Counted from the stretch's first letter, positions 1 through 12,242 are shown. The stretch: 64,000 nucleotides of DNA from Asterochloris sp. CNOR1 (GCA_963969365.1 OZ017747.1:1736001-1800000); one strand, 5' to 3'. Numbers and translations are program-made. The notes: generated by a model not told the origin, from the sequence alone.

Positions 1-2541
1 GTGGCCGCCCTTCTCAGGGAAGTGCAGAGCCTGACAGCTGCACGTACCTGAAGCCTTGCAGGAACCTGCCTGGCTGGGTTCGCATTGCCACTGTCCAAGA
101 AGCTGGCTGTGAGGTGGTCACCTGCTGCGCTGGCCATCTGCGATCACCTGGGGGCTTGATGCCCCCGCGCCTCAGCATCAGCACATGCAGGGCTGCTCTC
201 CACACAACACGAGTTTATCTGCCATGTCTGCAGGCAGGGCTGCCCTCCAACACAACATGAGTTCATCTGCCATGCCTGCAGGTAGGGACGTGGAGCCCCT
301 TTTGCCAACATGGGGTCAACTGACGGGTGCCCTGGGACCTGCCACTGACCATTCAGCTGCCAGGCCTGCAGGCGCAGATGTGGGACCTTCTCTACATCAA
401 TGGCCTTTCTGTCATCAGCAGCCACCTGGCGCTGAATTGCAGCCGCCTCTGCTGTTTACCAAGCCTCTGTTCAACCTGCAGGCGCAGATGTGGGTGGCTT
501 CTTTGGCAACGTGGACACAGAGCTGCTGGTGCGGTGGAATCAGGTCGCCACCTTCTACCCCTTCTTCCGTGGGCATGCCCACCTGGAGGCCAAGCGCCGG
601 GAGCCCTGGCTGTTTGGGGAGGACGCCACACGGCAGAATCGGGCGGCAATCCGTGCCCGCTACGCCCTGCTGCCCTACCTGTACACCCTGTTCTGGGAGG
701 CACACACTTCAGGTGGGAGCATGGAGCTGGCCTCGGTGAGTGAGGGGCAGCCATGCCTGACTGTGATGGGCCTGGCAGCAGGACTGCTCCACAGCCGGCT
801 CCTCTGCAGGGTTCACACACACCTGCATGCCGGTCGCGCTGCTCTTCTCCTTTTGTGCAAGCCCTCTGCGCGCTGCACTGCCTGCAGCCAGCATGATGGC
901 GTGCGCGTCTGCAGCGGGTGGGCCCCTTGGGCTGCCTCCCACCACACCAACTGTCTGTGCAGTCAAGGCCCCTGTATGTGCGGGGCGCAGTGAGCTGCTT
1001 GCAACCAGCCTCCAGCTCCAGTTGCCAGGTACTACAGTAACGGCTTGCTTAGCAACGTCATGCCTCTCATGCACTCACCCGCCCCTGCAGGCCAGCCCAT
1101 CATGCGCCCCCTGTGGTACGAGTTCCCAGAGGCAACGGATGCCTATGATGTCCAATCCGAATTCATGTTCGGCGACAGCATGCTGGTGGCCCCAGTGCTG
1201 GAGGCAGGGGCTGCCAGCGTGGAGGCCTACCTGCCCACAGCTGCCCGCTGGTTTGATGCGCACACGGGACAGGAGGTGGTGCGACGGATGGGCTGGGTCT
1301 CTGGGCAAAGTCCCCGGCACAAGGTGGGCAGCAATCAAGGCAATGCCCTAGGTGACAGGTGGACTGGGAACTCAGCAGCCACATTAGCTGAGTCTCAAGC
1401 AGTGTGGGGAGGCTTTGCCGGTGAAATGGGGTTCACCAGCCAGAGGGGCTGGGTCTAAGCAGAGCCCTGGGCACGAGGTCGCCAGGGTGGACCAGTTGAA
1501 GTGCGCCCCACCCAACCTGTGAACTAGGAACTCAGCAGCCACAGGGCTGGTTCCAAGGCCAAGCCCCCTTCAAAAGGTGGGCAGCGTCTGCTTGCGTGAA
1601 GGGACAGCATTTTGAGTCCCACAGGCTGCAGCAGGAATGCACCAGGCTGGGCCCAGGCCTTGCCTGGGTCTGGCTGCCGCTGACGAGGCATGGTGCTGCG
1701 CTTGCTGCATTGCAGTTTATCAGGTGCATGCAGTGCTTGGCCCTCCCTGCGTCTCTTCAATTGTCTTCCCACAGCCTGAAATCCAGCCAAAGCAGCATTC
1801 AGCAGCCAGGCCGCAGTCCCAGACAACACCTCTGTCTGCTGAGCATGTTTTCTAACATCGTAAGATCCATCTGCCTCCACGCAATGCACAGCTGTAGCCA
1901 GCTGGACCACATAACAGGTGACAAGGGCCAGCCTGCTGCCCTCCAGGTGCACGTGACCCTGACACACAGAGCCAGGTTGCGGCTCAACCTGCATGGCCGT
2001 TGTCAAGGTCCAGCTGCCATGCATGCAGGTGGATGTAACCATGGAGACGATCCCCGTGTTCCTGCGCGGGGGCAGCATCGTGCCCCGCAAGGAGCGTGCC
2101 CGCCGCAGCACTGTTCAGATGGTCGACGACCCCTTCACCCTCTGGGTCGTCCTGGACAGCGATGGCACGGCCTCCGGCGACCTCTACTTGGATGACGGGC
2201 GCAGCTTTGCCTTCCAGCGAGGCATCTTTGCCCACAGGCGGTTTGCTTTCAGGGACGGGCAGCTCAGCAATGCGCGGGTGGCAGCCCCTAAGAGAGCCGC
2301 CATCCAACCGTACAAAGACAGCAAGTACCAGCCCTCGCAGGTCATTGAGCGCATCATAGTGCTGGGGCTGGCTGGCGGGCCCAACGGATGGCAGGTCAAG
2401 CTGCAGGGCGGCGGCGCCCTGCAGGCCGCTCCAGGGCCCCTGGTGCTGCGGCCAGAGCTGGCCAGCAGCACGGCAGCCCTTGTCATCCGTAAGCCTGACC
2501 TGCCGGTGGCTGATGACTGGATCCTGCAATTCTCGAAATGA
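1..2541 (+). CDS. Alpha-glucosidase II catalytic subunit (GH31), copy 1, 3' part only
   Basis: Only the last three exons of this copy lie in the window: 482-712, 1091-1275 and 2029-2541 (stop TGA at 2539-2541). They encode the C-terminal third of the GH31 barrel and the beta-sandwich domains, with the family stretches [25 protein letters not shown] and RGGSIVPR. They are identical to the matching exons of copy 2. Glucosidase II trims the two inner glucoses from N-glycans in the ER lumen. Bases 1-481 are intron. The 5' exons, including the exon expected to carry the signal peptide, would lie upstream of the window, so this copy may be the complete ancestral gene. Confidence 0.93.
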
Positions 2542-3076
2542 GGCAAGTTGAACACCTCTTGTGAACCAGTTCCCAGTGCCCCAACTATGCAGCTCGAACA
2601 CCTTCTAGCTTGCCCCCAACAATTTTAACAAGTTTGAAGCCAGTAGGCTGGTGGCTCAAATGCAGCAGGCTCAAGCTGTGCCAGATCTCGCCCCTGGTCA
2701 GCATGAGGGGTATGTAAGTCATGTCTGGGCGCACGGCACAGGACCAAATGTCAGTCATGTGTGCTGCCTGCCTCTGGGCCATTGTTGTTGAGTGGGTGCC
2801 AGTGCAGTATGGAAAGCCGGTACAGCGCTCTTCCAGGGGATGTGAGTGTCAGCTGACATCCAGGGAGGGGAGCTCGATGACAGCGGGCAGATTAGCAAAA
2901 CTTGATTGGTCAATGACCTAACTTTTCCCGAGGAGCTCGTCTGACACTCAAGTGCTCAGAAGGTCTATAACACAGGCTGCCGGGCACCCGCCAAGGTGTG
3001 CATCCAGCTGTCAGCAGGACTGACCCACTTTAAGCGGAGCACAACATCAGATCCATCAACCCCTGGCCGCCAGAAC
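2542..3076. other. Spacer between glucosidase II copy 1 and NOB1 exon 1
   Basis: This non-coding spacer is repeated at 11288-11822. It should hold the 3' UTR of the glucosidase and the promoter and 5' UTR of NOB1. A TATA-like ctataaca lies at about 2965, some 110 bp before the NOB1 ATG (equivalent at about 11711). The short reading frames here resemble nothing recognisable. Confidence 0.6.
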
Positions 3077-3391
3077 ATGGCCATGGCGTGGGCAGCTGCT
3101 GCGAATAAACAGCCTGTGAAGGAGCAGCCCACAATTTTCATCCTGCCTTCTGGGCAGAGTGTGGCAGTGGTGGATGCCAATGCCATTATTGCTGGAGTTC
3201 AGTTGCATACCTTAGGGGAGCGGCTGATGACCATCCCGGAGGTGATGGGGGAGATCAGAGATGTGCGCTCCCGCCAATTAGTGGCATTCGCTGCCGTGCC
3301 GCTGGTACAGCAGGACCCTGCTGAGGAGGATGTCAAGGCAGGCAAGCCCCTTCCAGAGCTTTTTGTTTCAAAAATTCAGCAAGCCCAGCAG
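3077..3391 (+). pseudogene. Orphan exon 1 of NOB1 (first half of the PIN domain)
   Basis: This is an exact copy of NOB1 exon 1 (11823-12137): 105 codons ending in phase 0 at the donor CAG|GTCTAG. It contains the start of the PIN nuclease domain with the metal-binding Asp in VVDANAIIAG and the TIPEVMGEIRDVRSR stretch. The rest of NOB1 is missing because the duplication breakpoint at 3496/3497 lies in intron 1. Downstream comes glucosidase II exon 2, which also starts in phase 0, so a spliced in-frame fusion of about 974 residues is possible. The exon may therefore be either dead or the 5' end of a chimeric gene. Confidence 0.85.
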
Positions 3392-3519
3392 GTCTAGAGC
3401 ATCTGCCGGCAGCTATTGAGCATGTTGGCAGGCTCAAGCAAAACCTGGGCCAGTAAGCGGTCCAAACAGCCAAGAAGGCTGGCGTGAGGCTGCTAAGTTG
3501 ACAAAAGCTCACTCTGCAG

Positions 3520-6500
3520 ATGTGCAGCATGGCGGCGTTCTGCCAACGTCTCAGGGGCACACAGGGCGACGTATATGCCGTGGACCCCAGCTCTGTCAGC
3601 CTCACAGGCTCTGGCCTCACCGCCAAGCTTGCCAATACAAAGAGCAATGCGCACTTCAAGCTGCAGCTGACCAACTATGAGGGGACAGTGCGCCTGCACA
3701 TTGATGAGGAGCCCAGCCAAGACAGGTGCACGCACTGCAGGTCTTTCCTGGGACTCATCCAACAGCTATCTTGCAGAGCGGATGGTCCTTTATGCTGTCA
3801 CGCCTGCTATTTCAAAGTTGCTGGGCCTTCAGACTCGCCCAGTGCTGTTGACAGCCCATGCCTGGGTGACTCAGCCTGTGTGGAATGCGCTGCAAAATGC
3901 ATGATTGCCCGGCTCAGCCAAGGCAGAGGTGCAGGTTGGTGTGATGATGCCAAAGCATATTCCAGTCACTTGATTGTCCTCCAGAGCTTTGCTCCTGACA
4001 AGGCCCTTTACAGGCTCCAACGCCTGCCAACAGGAGAAATTCATGTGCGTTTTCTTGCCCTGTGCTGAATACACAAGTATTTTCCCCCCTTGCAGGTTCC
4101 AGGTGCCCCACGCGCTGGTGGCAGACCTGGATAAGCAGCAGACCCACTGGGACAAGCACACCAAGACCAGCCAAGGCGCCACGCTGCAGCTCCGCAATGC
4201 CCAGGTCAAGCTGCAGTACTCGCCGCTGCAGCTGGACATTGCTGTGGACGGTAAACCAGCAGCCACCTTCAACAGCCGCCAGCTCTTCAATTTTGAGCAC
4301 CGCCGGCAGAAGAAGGTGTGTCAAGGGGCTCATACTATTTCAGGCTGCTGATGTCAGCCTCCCTTTGCATCCTCTCTCTCTCTTCAAGACCAGGTGGGCA
4401 CACTTCTCCGCATGCTCTGCTGCTGTGCTTGACGGCTTGGGAGGCCTCACTTGCACCATGCAATTCCCAGACACTGAGTCACCCATACTACCACAGCAAG
4501 AAGGATGTCGTGAAGAGTACAACTCCGCCAGAGTCCTTGGGCCAGCTTGCTGCCTGCAATCTGCAGGAGGGCGACCCTGAGGGATGGTGGCAGGAGTCCT
4601 TCAAGAGCCACACTGACAGCAAACCCATGGGGCCAGAGGCCATCTCCATGGACCTGACCTTCCATGGATCCCCACACCTATATGGCCTGCCAGAGCACGC
4701 CACCAGCCTATCCCTCCGGCCCACAGTGGGTGAGCCCGTGGCCTGTAGCCTGAAAGAGCTCCCAGCACCTGTGCACCCTGCACCTGTGCCTCCAGCCTGT
4801 GCGGCCTGCCAGAGCCTCTCAGCAGTTTGTCCCTGCAGCCCACTGCGGGTAGGCGAGAGCCTGTGCCTGCTGGGTACTTTTGTCTGAGCACCTGTGCAAC
4901 CTGCCAGAGCACCCCCCAAAGCCTTGTCTTGCAGCACACTCTGGGTGAGCCTGCGCCTGCTGCAGCCTGTGACCTGTCAATTACGTTGAGCCACATTGCC
5001 ACCCTGCATGACCTGCACGGCCTCTTTGCTGAACTCACCAGCGCTAGCCGTCAGGCCCACAGCGCACCAGCCTGTGCTAGACGCGTCGCCTTCAGGAACC
5101 CCTCCAATGTGCCGTGCCTGTCTTATCTCACAGTGCCAGCTGTCCTCTGCCCAGCCCTGATCTGCTATTATCCTTGCCAGCACATGGTGGGAGGCCAGCG
5201 CACACACCTGCTCAATACAGCTTACGCTTTGCGGCAGACTGGCTTCTACCTGCTGTGAATGCCGCCTTGTGGTTGGCTGCAGGCCCAGATGGCGCCCCCC
5301 TCTCAGACCCCTACAGGCTGTACAACTTGGATGTTTTTGAGTACAACACCAACTCCCCTTTTGGCCTGTACGGCTCCATCCCCATCATGCTGGCCCACAA
5401 GCCTGGCCTGACCATTGGCGCGTTTTGGTGAGCTTCAGCCGCGCTGCCAGCACACCACTCTTGCTTCCCTCACCCCCTGCCTGCCTGCATGCATTTGATG
5501 GCACTGTGAACCCCTGCCTATGAGCATGCAGTCAGTGGCGCTTGGGTAAAGCCTGCCTGTGACCAGGCATTGTTTCCCAGGTGGCAGGCCATTTTGTGGC
5601 TGGCATCTTCTGCTGTTGTGTGGGAGTCAGATGGCTAACACCCCGATGCTGTGTGCAGGTTGAACTCTGCTGAGATGTTTGTGGACGTCACAAAAGGCAG
5701 CAGCTCTGCCAGCACCAACTGGGTTGCTGAGTCTGGAGTGTTGGATGTGTTCTTTCTGCTGGGCCCCACCCCACCCAAGGTCAGATCTGAGCCTCAGAGC
5801 CTGCACCTTCCTCTTCTGTGCTTATCAATGAATGGTCACATCAGCTCATCACTCCAGCTGCAGCTCACTAAGGGTGCAACAACCGCCCCGCAGCCTGCCC
5901 TGTGGCTGCAGGCTCTTGCTTTAAGTTGCTGCTGCAGCCTGGGGTGCAGCCTTCGTGCTTGTCCAGGCTGCAGAAGCTCCAGCACCTACTGCTGACCCTG
6001 TGCTGCATGTCAATTGCCTGCTTGCCTGTGCATATACCTGCAGGGGATGCAGTGGGCGGCCTCAGGTCCCAGCCTTCTGCTGCATGTTCAGTGCCAGCTT
6101 GCCTTGAAAGCTTGGTGCATATTGCGCATGCGGATCACACATCAGCGCCCTGACTTTGGCTGCATGTCCTGGGTTGGCATGCTGCAAACTTGCTCACCCT
6201 CGAGCAGTCTGCTTAGACCTGCCTGCCTGTGCCCATCTGCAGGTGATGCAGCAGTACGCGCGCCTGACAGGCACCACAGCGCTGCCTCAGTACTTCGGTA
6301 TTGCCTACCACCAGTGCCGTTGGAACTACCGGGACGAGGCCGACGTGAAGGCAGTCAATGCTGCCTTTGATGAGCACAATATCCCCTATGATGTCATCTG
6401 GCTGGACATTGAGCACACTGATGGCAAGCGGTGGGCTCCGCAGGCTCACTTCAATCATGCCTGGCACCCCATCCAGGGCAGTGTGGGACCCTGTGTGCTA

Positions 6501-9500
6501 TGCAAACCAAGTAGCTTGGGGTGCAATATGCTCTGGAGCTGCTGGTTGTTCTCCTCTGTAAGTGACCTGCTTGGGCAGGGGTAGACTGACAGCATGAGAT
6601 CATCTTGCCCGTGATGTCAGCACACCCCACTCAGTGGCCTTCGGCTGCCTTCTCAACCTTGTCAGGCTTAGCGTAGTACTGGGGACGAACTCAAAGCTGT
6701 TTGCTTGCACAAGAGTCTTCATTGCACTAGATGTCAGCACAGCCAGCAATGTGCTCTGCAGCCTGTGGTGTGCTATATGCCCAGGTGGTGGCTGTATCAT
6801 GCGAGATTCTCATGTGCAGGCGCTCCACCTGCTGACAAGACCCTTGCCAGACTTTAAAATGTCACACATCTGCTGCTGCTGCTGCTGCTGCTATCCATCC
6901 ATGCTGGCTGCTGTGCAGAGTCCTTGACTGGCACCCCTTCTCCCGAACCAGCGGTGCTGCAGGTTCCCAGAGGTCAAGGCTGAGTCCTGCTGCATGCTGT
7001 GCAGGTACTTCACCTGGGACAAGAACCTGTTCCCTGACCCAGCTGCCATGCAGGCCAATCTGGCCAGCCATGGGCGCAAGCTGGTAACCATCATCGACCC
7101 CCACATCAAGCGCGATGAGAACTATTACATTTTCAAGGAGGCCCAGAGCAAGGGCTTCTATGTCAACAACAAAGATGGCAAGGAGTATGATGGGTATGCC
7201 CTGCACAACCACCTGCTGCCGTGATAGCCCTGCCGAGGCAGGCACCCTGGCGGCCAAGTAGAGCAGGCAGCTTTGAGCCCTGAGAGAGGGCAGCCTGTGA
7301 GGATCATCTCCTGTGTGGCCCAGCCATAGATGTCCACTGTAGACTATGTTGAGTGCCGGAAGCAGGCAGCCCCTGGGTGACCCTTGCAAGGGGCCAGGCT
7401 GGAAAACAGTGATGCTACATTGAGCAGCAGAAGGGGAGCCTTGAGAATAAGCCTGGCCACCAATCTCAAATAGGCACCCTGAACACAAACAACATGCTGT
7501 TTCTCTTCAGTCAGCATGCACCTTCCCAGCGTCTAGACCTGCAATGCGCAGGTGGTGCTGGCCTGGCTCCTCCTCCTACCTGGATATGCTCAACCCAGCA
7601 GCACGCGACTGGTGGGCTGCCCAGTTCGCCCTGAGCAAGTATAAGGGCTCCACCAAGCACCTTTATGTCTGGAATGACATGAATGAGCCCAGCGTTTTCA
7701 ACGGCCCTGAGGTGGGCACGTAGCATGCCAGCCAGTGCTGCAGTGAGTTTGCAAGGTCTCACCATGAGTAGGGCTGACGCTGCTACGCTGACTTTGGTCC
7801 GGGAACCTCTGCCTGCAGCAGATGCAGCACAGCAATTGTGCCCAGGCCTCTGCTCAGAGGAGCTGCCCTGCGATGTCCCGCATCAAGCTCTGGGCTGCTC
7901 AGTAAAACCTGCTCCCCTCCCACTGAGTTGACAGTGCCTACCTGCCTGCAGCTCTTCAGGAGCTGCTCTGACATCCTTTGTGCATGCAGAGCTGCCAGGA
8001 ATGCAATCCTGAGGGAGCTGTCGTGAACCCTTGACACAGCTGCCTGCACGCAGATCACGATGCCCAAGGACAACCTGCACCATGGAGGGGTGGAGCACCG
8101 AGACCTACACAACCTGAATGGCCTGCTTTTCCACATGGCAACCGCCCAGGGCCTGGAGGAACGTGGCCGCAGCGTGTGGGGCTCTGACGGGGACCGCCCG
8201 TTCGTGCTGAGCCGCAGCTTCTTTGCGGGATCTCAGCGTGTGGGACCCATCTGGACGGGGGACAACGCAGCCACCTGGGACCACCTGCGGGCCTCAGTGC
8301 CCATGCTCCTCAGCATTGGGCTGGCGGGGCTGCCCTTTGCAGGTGAGTGCACTGTGCTCAGAAGCTGTACAACACCTCCGTCTTGTATGGGGCAAAAGGA
8401 GATTGTCAAGGAGCATGCGGCAAGTGGCCAACCACTGTGCTGGCCACCTGGGACCACCTGCACGCTCTAGTGCCCATGCTGCTGATCGTTGGGCTGGCAG
8501 GGGTTGGCCTTCGCAGGTGCACATAGCGGCCTGTGCCCTAGCGAAACTGCTTGGCTCCATGAGTGCATGCTCTGGGCTCTCATGTCTGGTGGCAGTTCAG
8601 GCCACCCTCATTCTGCACCCTTCTCTGGACAGCCTTGGCGGGCCTCACTTCTCATGTGGGGCACTCGGCAGGTCCTCGGGGTCCCGGTGCAGCAGAACCC
8701 AAAGGACCTGTGGCCTCAGTGTTATGCTCCTCTGCATTGGGCTGGGGTGGCCGCCCTTCTCAGGGAAGTGCAGAGCCTGACAGCTGCACGTACCTGAAGC
8801 CTTGCAGGAACCTGCCTGGCTGGGTTCGCATTGCCACTGTCCAAGAAGCTGGCTGTGAGGTGGTCACCTGCTGCGCTGGCCATCTGCGATCACCTGGGGG
8901 CTTGATGCCCCCGCGCCTCAGCATCAGCACATGCAGGGCTGCTCTCCACACAACACGAGTTTATCTGCCATGTCTGCAGGCAGGGCTGCCCTCCAACACA
9001 ACATGAGTTCATCTGCCATGCCTGCAGGTAGGGACGTGGAGCCCCTTTTGCCAACATGGGGTCAACTGACGGGTGCCCTGGGACCTGCCACTGACCATTC
9101 AGCTGCCAGGCCTGCAGGCGCAGATGTGGGACCTTCTCTACATCAATGGCCTTTCTGTCATCAGCAGCCACCTGGCGCTGAATTGCAGCCGCCTCTGCTG
9201 TTTACCAAGCCTCTGTTCAACCTGCAGGCGCAGATGTGGGTGGCTTCTTTGGCAACGTGGACACAGAGCTGCTGGTGCGGTGGAATCAGGTCGCCACCTT
9301 CTACCCCTTCTTCCGTGGGCATGCCCACCTGGAGGCCAAGCGCCGGGAGCCCTGGCTGTTTGGGGAGGACGCCACACGGCAGAATCGGGCGGCAATCCGT
9401 GCCCGCTACGCCCTGCTGCCCTACCTGTACACCCTGTTCTGGGAGGCACACACTTCAGGTGGGAGCATGGAGCTGGCCTCGGTGAGTGAGGGGCAGCCAT

Positions 9501-11287
9501 GCCTGACTGTGATGGGCCTGGCAGCAGGACTGCTCCACAGCCGGCTCCTCTGCAGGGTTCACACACACCTGCATGCCGGTCGCGCTGCTCTTCTCCTTTT
9601 GTGCAAGCCCTCTGCGCGCTGCACTGCCTGCAGCCAGCATGATGGCGTGCGCGTCTGCAGCGGGTGGGCCCCTTGGGCTGCCTCCCACCACACCAACTGT
9701 CTGTGCAGTCAAGGCCCCTGTATGTGCGGGGCGCAGTGAGCTGCTTGCAACCAGCCTCCAGCTCCAGTTGCCAGGTACTACAGTAACGGCTTGCTTAGCA
9801 ACGTCATGCCTCTCATGCACTCACCCGCCCCTGCAGGCCAGCCCATCATGCGCCCCCTGTGGTACGAGTTCCCAGAGGCAACGGATGCCTATGATGTCCA
9901 ATCCGAATTCATGTTCGGCGACAGCATGCTGGTGGCCCCAGTGCTGGAGGCAGGGGCTGCCAGCGTGGAGGCCTACCTGCCCACAGCTGCCCGCTGGTTT
10001 GATGCGCACACGGGACAGGAGGTGGTGCGACGGATGGGCTGGGTCTCTGGGCAAAGTCCCCGGCACAAGGTGGGCAGCAATCAAGGCAATGCCCTAGGTG
10101 ACAGGTGGACTGGGAACTCAGCAGCCACATTAGCTGAGTCTCAAGCAGTGTGGGGAGGCTTTGCCGGTGAAATGGGGTTCACCAGCCAGAGGGGCTGGGT
10201 CTAAGCAGAGCCCTGGGCACGAGGTCGCCAGGGTGGACCAGTTGAAGTGCGCCCCACCCAACCTGTGAACTAGGAACTCAGCAGCCACAGGGCTGGTTCC
10301 AAGGCCAAGCCCCCTTCAAAAGGTGGGCAGCGTCTGCTTGCGTGAAGGGACAGCATTTTGAGTCCCACAGGCTGCAGCAGGAATGCACCAGGCTGGGCCC
10401 AGGCCTTGCCTGGGTCTGGCTGCCGCTGACGAGGCATGGTGCTGCGCTTGCTGCATTGCAGTTTATCAGGTGCATGCAGTGCTTGGCCCTCCCTGCGTCT
10501 CTTCAATTGTCTTCCCACAGCCTGAAATCCAGCCAAAGCAGCATTCAGCAGCCAGGCCGCAGTCCCAGACAACACCTCTGTCTGCTGAGCATGTTTTCTA
10601 ACATCGTAAGATCCATCTGCCTCCACGCAATGCACAGCTGTAGCCAGCTGGACCACATAACAGGTGACAAGGGCCAGCCTGCTGCCCTCCAGGTGCACGT
10701 GACCCTGACACACAGAGCCAGGTTGCGGCTCAACCTGCATGGCCGTTGTCAAGGTCCAGCTGCCATGCATGCAGGTGGATGTAACCATGGAGACGATCCC
10801 CGTGTTCCTGCGCGGGGGCAGCATCGTGCCCCGCAAGGAGCGTGCCCGCCGCAGCACTGTTCAGATGGTCGACGACCCCTTCACCCTCTGGGTCGTCCTG
10901 GACAGCGATGGCACGGCCTCCGGCGACCTCTACTTGGATGACGGGCGCAGCTTTGCCTTCCAGCGAGGCATCTTTGCCCACAGGCGGTTTGCTTTCAGGG
11001 ACGGGCAGCTCAGCAATGCGCGGGTGGCAGCCCCTAAGAGAGCCGCCATCCAACCGTACAAAGACAGCAAGTACCAGCCCTCGCAGGTCATTGAGCGCAT
11101 CATAGTGCTGGGGCTGGCTGGCGGGCCCAACGGATGGCAGGTCAAGCTGCAGGGCGGCGGCGCCCTGCAGGCCGCTCCAGGGCCCCTGGTGCTGCGGCCA
11201 GAGCTGGCCAGCAGCACGGCAGCCCTTGTCATCCGTAAGCCTGACCTGCCGGTGGCTGATGACTGGATCCTGCAATTCTCGAAATGA
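3520..11287 (+). CDS. Alpha-glucosidase II catalytic subunit (GH31), copy 2, lacking its first exon
   Basis: Twelve exons with consistent phases: 3520-3725, 4096-4315, 4567-4729, 5283-5427, 5659-5779, 6243-6430, 7005-7193, 7552-7711, 8054-8342, 9228-9458, 9837-10021, 10775-11287. From ATG 3520 they give 869 residues; animal and plant homologues have about 920-945. The alignment begins at the family FCKRQR motif (here FCQRLRG), so the signal peptide and preceding segment are absent. The GH31 nucleophile Asp is in WNDMNEPS (about residue 453) and the acid/base Asp in WTGDN (about 534). The family functions in ER N-glycan trimming (Glc2Man9 to Man9). Without a signal peptide this copy would not enter the ER; it may be expressed from the NOB1 promoter as a fusion, or be a non-functional by-product of the duplication. 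Confidence 0.93.
6871..6890 (+). repeat. (TGC)n microsatellite in a glucosidase II intron
   Basis: About seven perfect CTG/TGC triplets lie in the intron between 6430 and 7005. This is simple sequence and no function is evident. Confidence 0.9.
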
Positions 11288-12242
11288 GGCAAGTTGAACA
11301 CCTCTTGTGAACCAGTTCCCAGTGCCCCAACTATGCAGCTCGAACACCTTCTAGCTTGCCCCCAACAATTTTAACAAGTTTGAAGCCAGTAGGCTGGTGG
11401 CTCAAATGCAGCAGGCTCAAGCTGTGCCAGATCTCGCCCCTGGTCAGCATGAGGGGTATGTAAGTCATGTCTGGGCGCACGGCACAGGACCAAATGTCAG
11501 TCATGTGTGCTGCCTGCCTCTGGGCCATTGTTGTTGAGTGGGTGCCAGTGCAGTATGGAAAGCCGGTACAGCGCTCTTCCAGGGGATGTGAGTGTCAGCT
11601 GACATCCAGGGAGGGGAGCTCGATGACAGCGGGCAGATTAGCAAAACTTGATTGGTCAATGACCTAACTTTTCCCGAGGAGCTCGTCTGACACTCAAGTG
11701 CTCAGAAGGTCTATAACACAGGCTGCCGGGCACCCGCCAAGGTGTGCATCCAGCTGTCAGCAGGACTGACCCACTTTAAGCGGAGCACAACATCAGATCC
11801 ATCAACCCCTGGCCGCCAGAACATGGCCATGGCGTGGGCAGCTGCTGCGAATAAACAGCCTGTGAAGGAGCAGCCCACAATTTTCATCCTGCCTTCTGGG
11901 CAGAGTGTGGCAGTGGTGGATGCCAATGCCATTATTGCTGGAGTTCAGTTGCATACCTTAGGGGAGCGGCTGATGACCATCCCGGAGGTGATGGGGGAGA
12001 TCAGAGATGTGCGCTCCCGCCAATTAGTGGCATTCGCTGCCGTGCCGCTGGTACAGCAGGACCCTGCTGAGGAGGATGTCAAGGCAGGCAAGCCCCTTCC
12101 AGAGCTTTTTGTTTCAAAAATTCAGCAAGCCCAGCAGGTCTAGAGCATCTGCCGGCAGCTATTGAGCATGTTGGCAGGCTCAAGCAAAACCTGGGCCAGT
12201 AAGCGGTCCAAACAGCCAAGAAGGCTGGCGTGAGGCTGCTAA
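8747..12242. repeat. Right arm of 8,746-bp direct tandem duplication
   Basis: This is the counterpart of 1-3496. It covers the 3' exons of glucosidase II copy 2, the spacer, NOB1 exon 1 and 105 bp of NOB1 intron 1. Similarity stops inside that intron at 12242. Confidence 0.97.
11288..11822. other. Spacer between glucosidase II copy 2 and NOB1
   Basis: Identical to 2542-3076. It is the presumed 3' UTR of the glucosidase plus promoter and leader of NOB1, with a TATA-like ctataaca at about 11711. No convincing additional gene. Confidence 0.6.

Larger units (their letters stand above)
1..3496. repeat. Left arm of 8,746-bp direct tandem duplication
   Basis: This segment matches 8747-12242 at a constant offset of 8,746 bp. 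All open reading frames in the two arms translate identically, introns included, and no mismatch was found in the stretches read side by side. The match ends after 3496, where the left arm continues gttgac and the right arm continues tttttg. The left end is cut by the window start, so the duplicated block may extend further left. It carries the 3' exons of glucosidase II, the intergenic spacer and exon 1 of NOB1. Confidence 0.97.
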
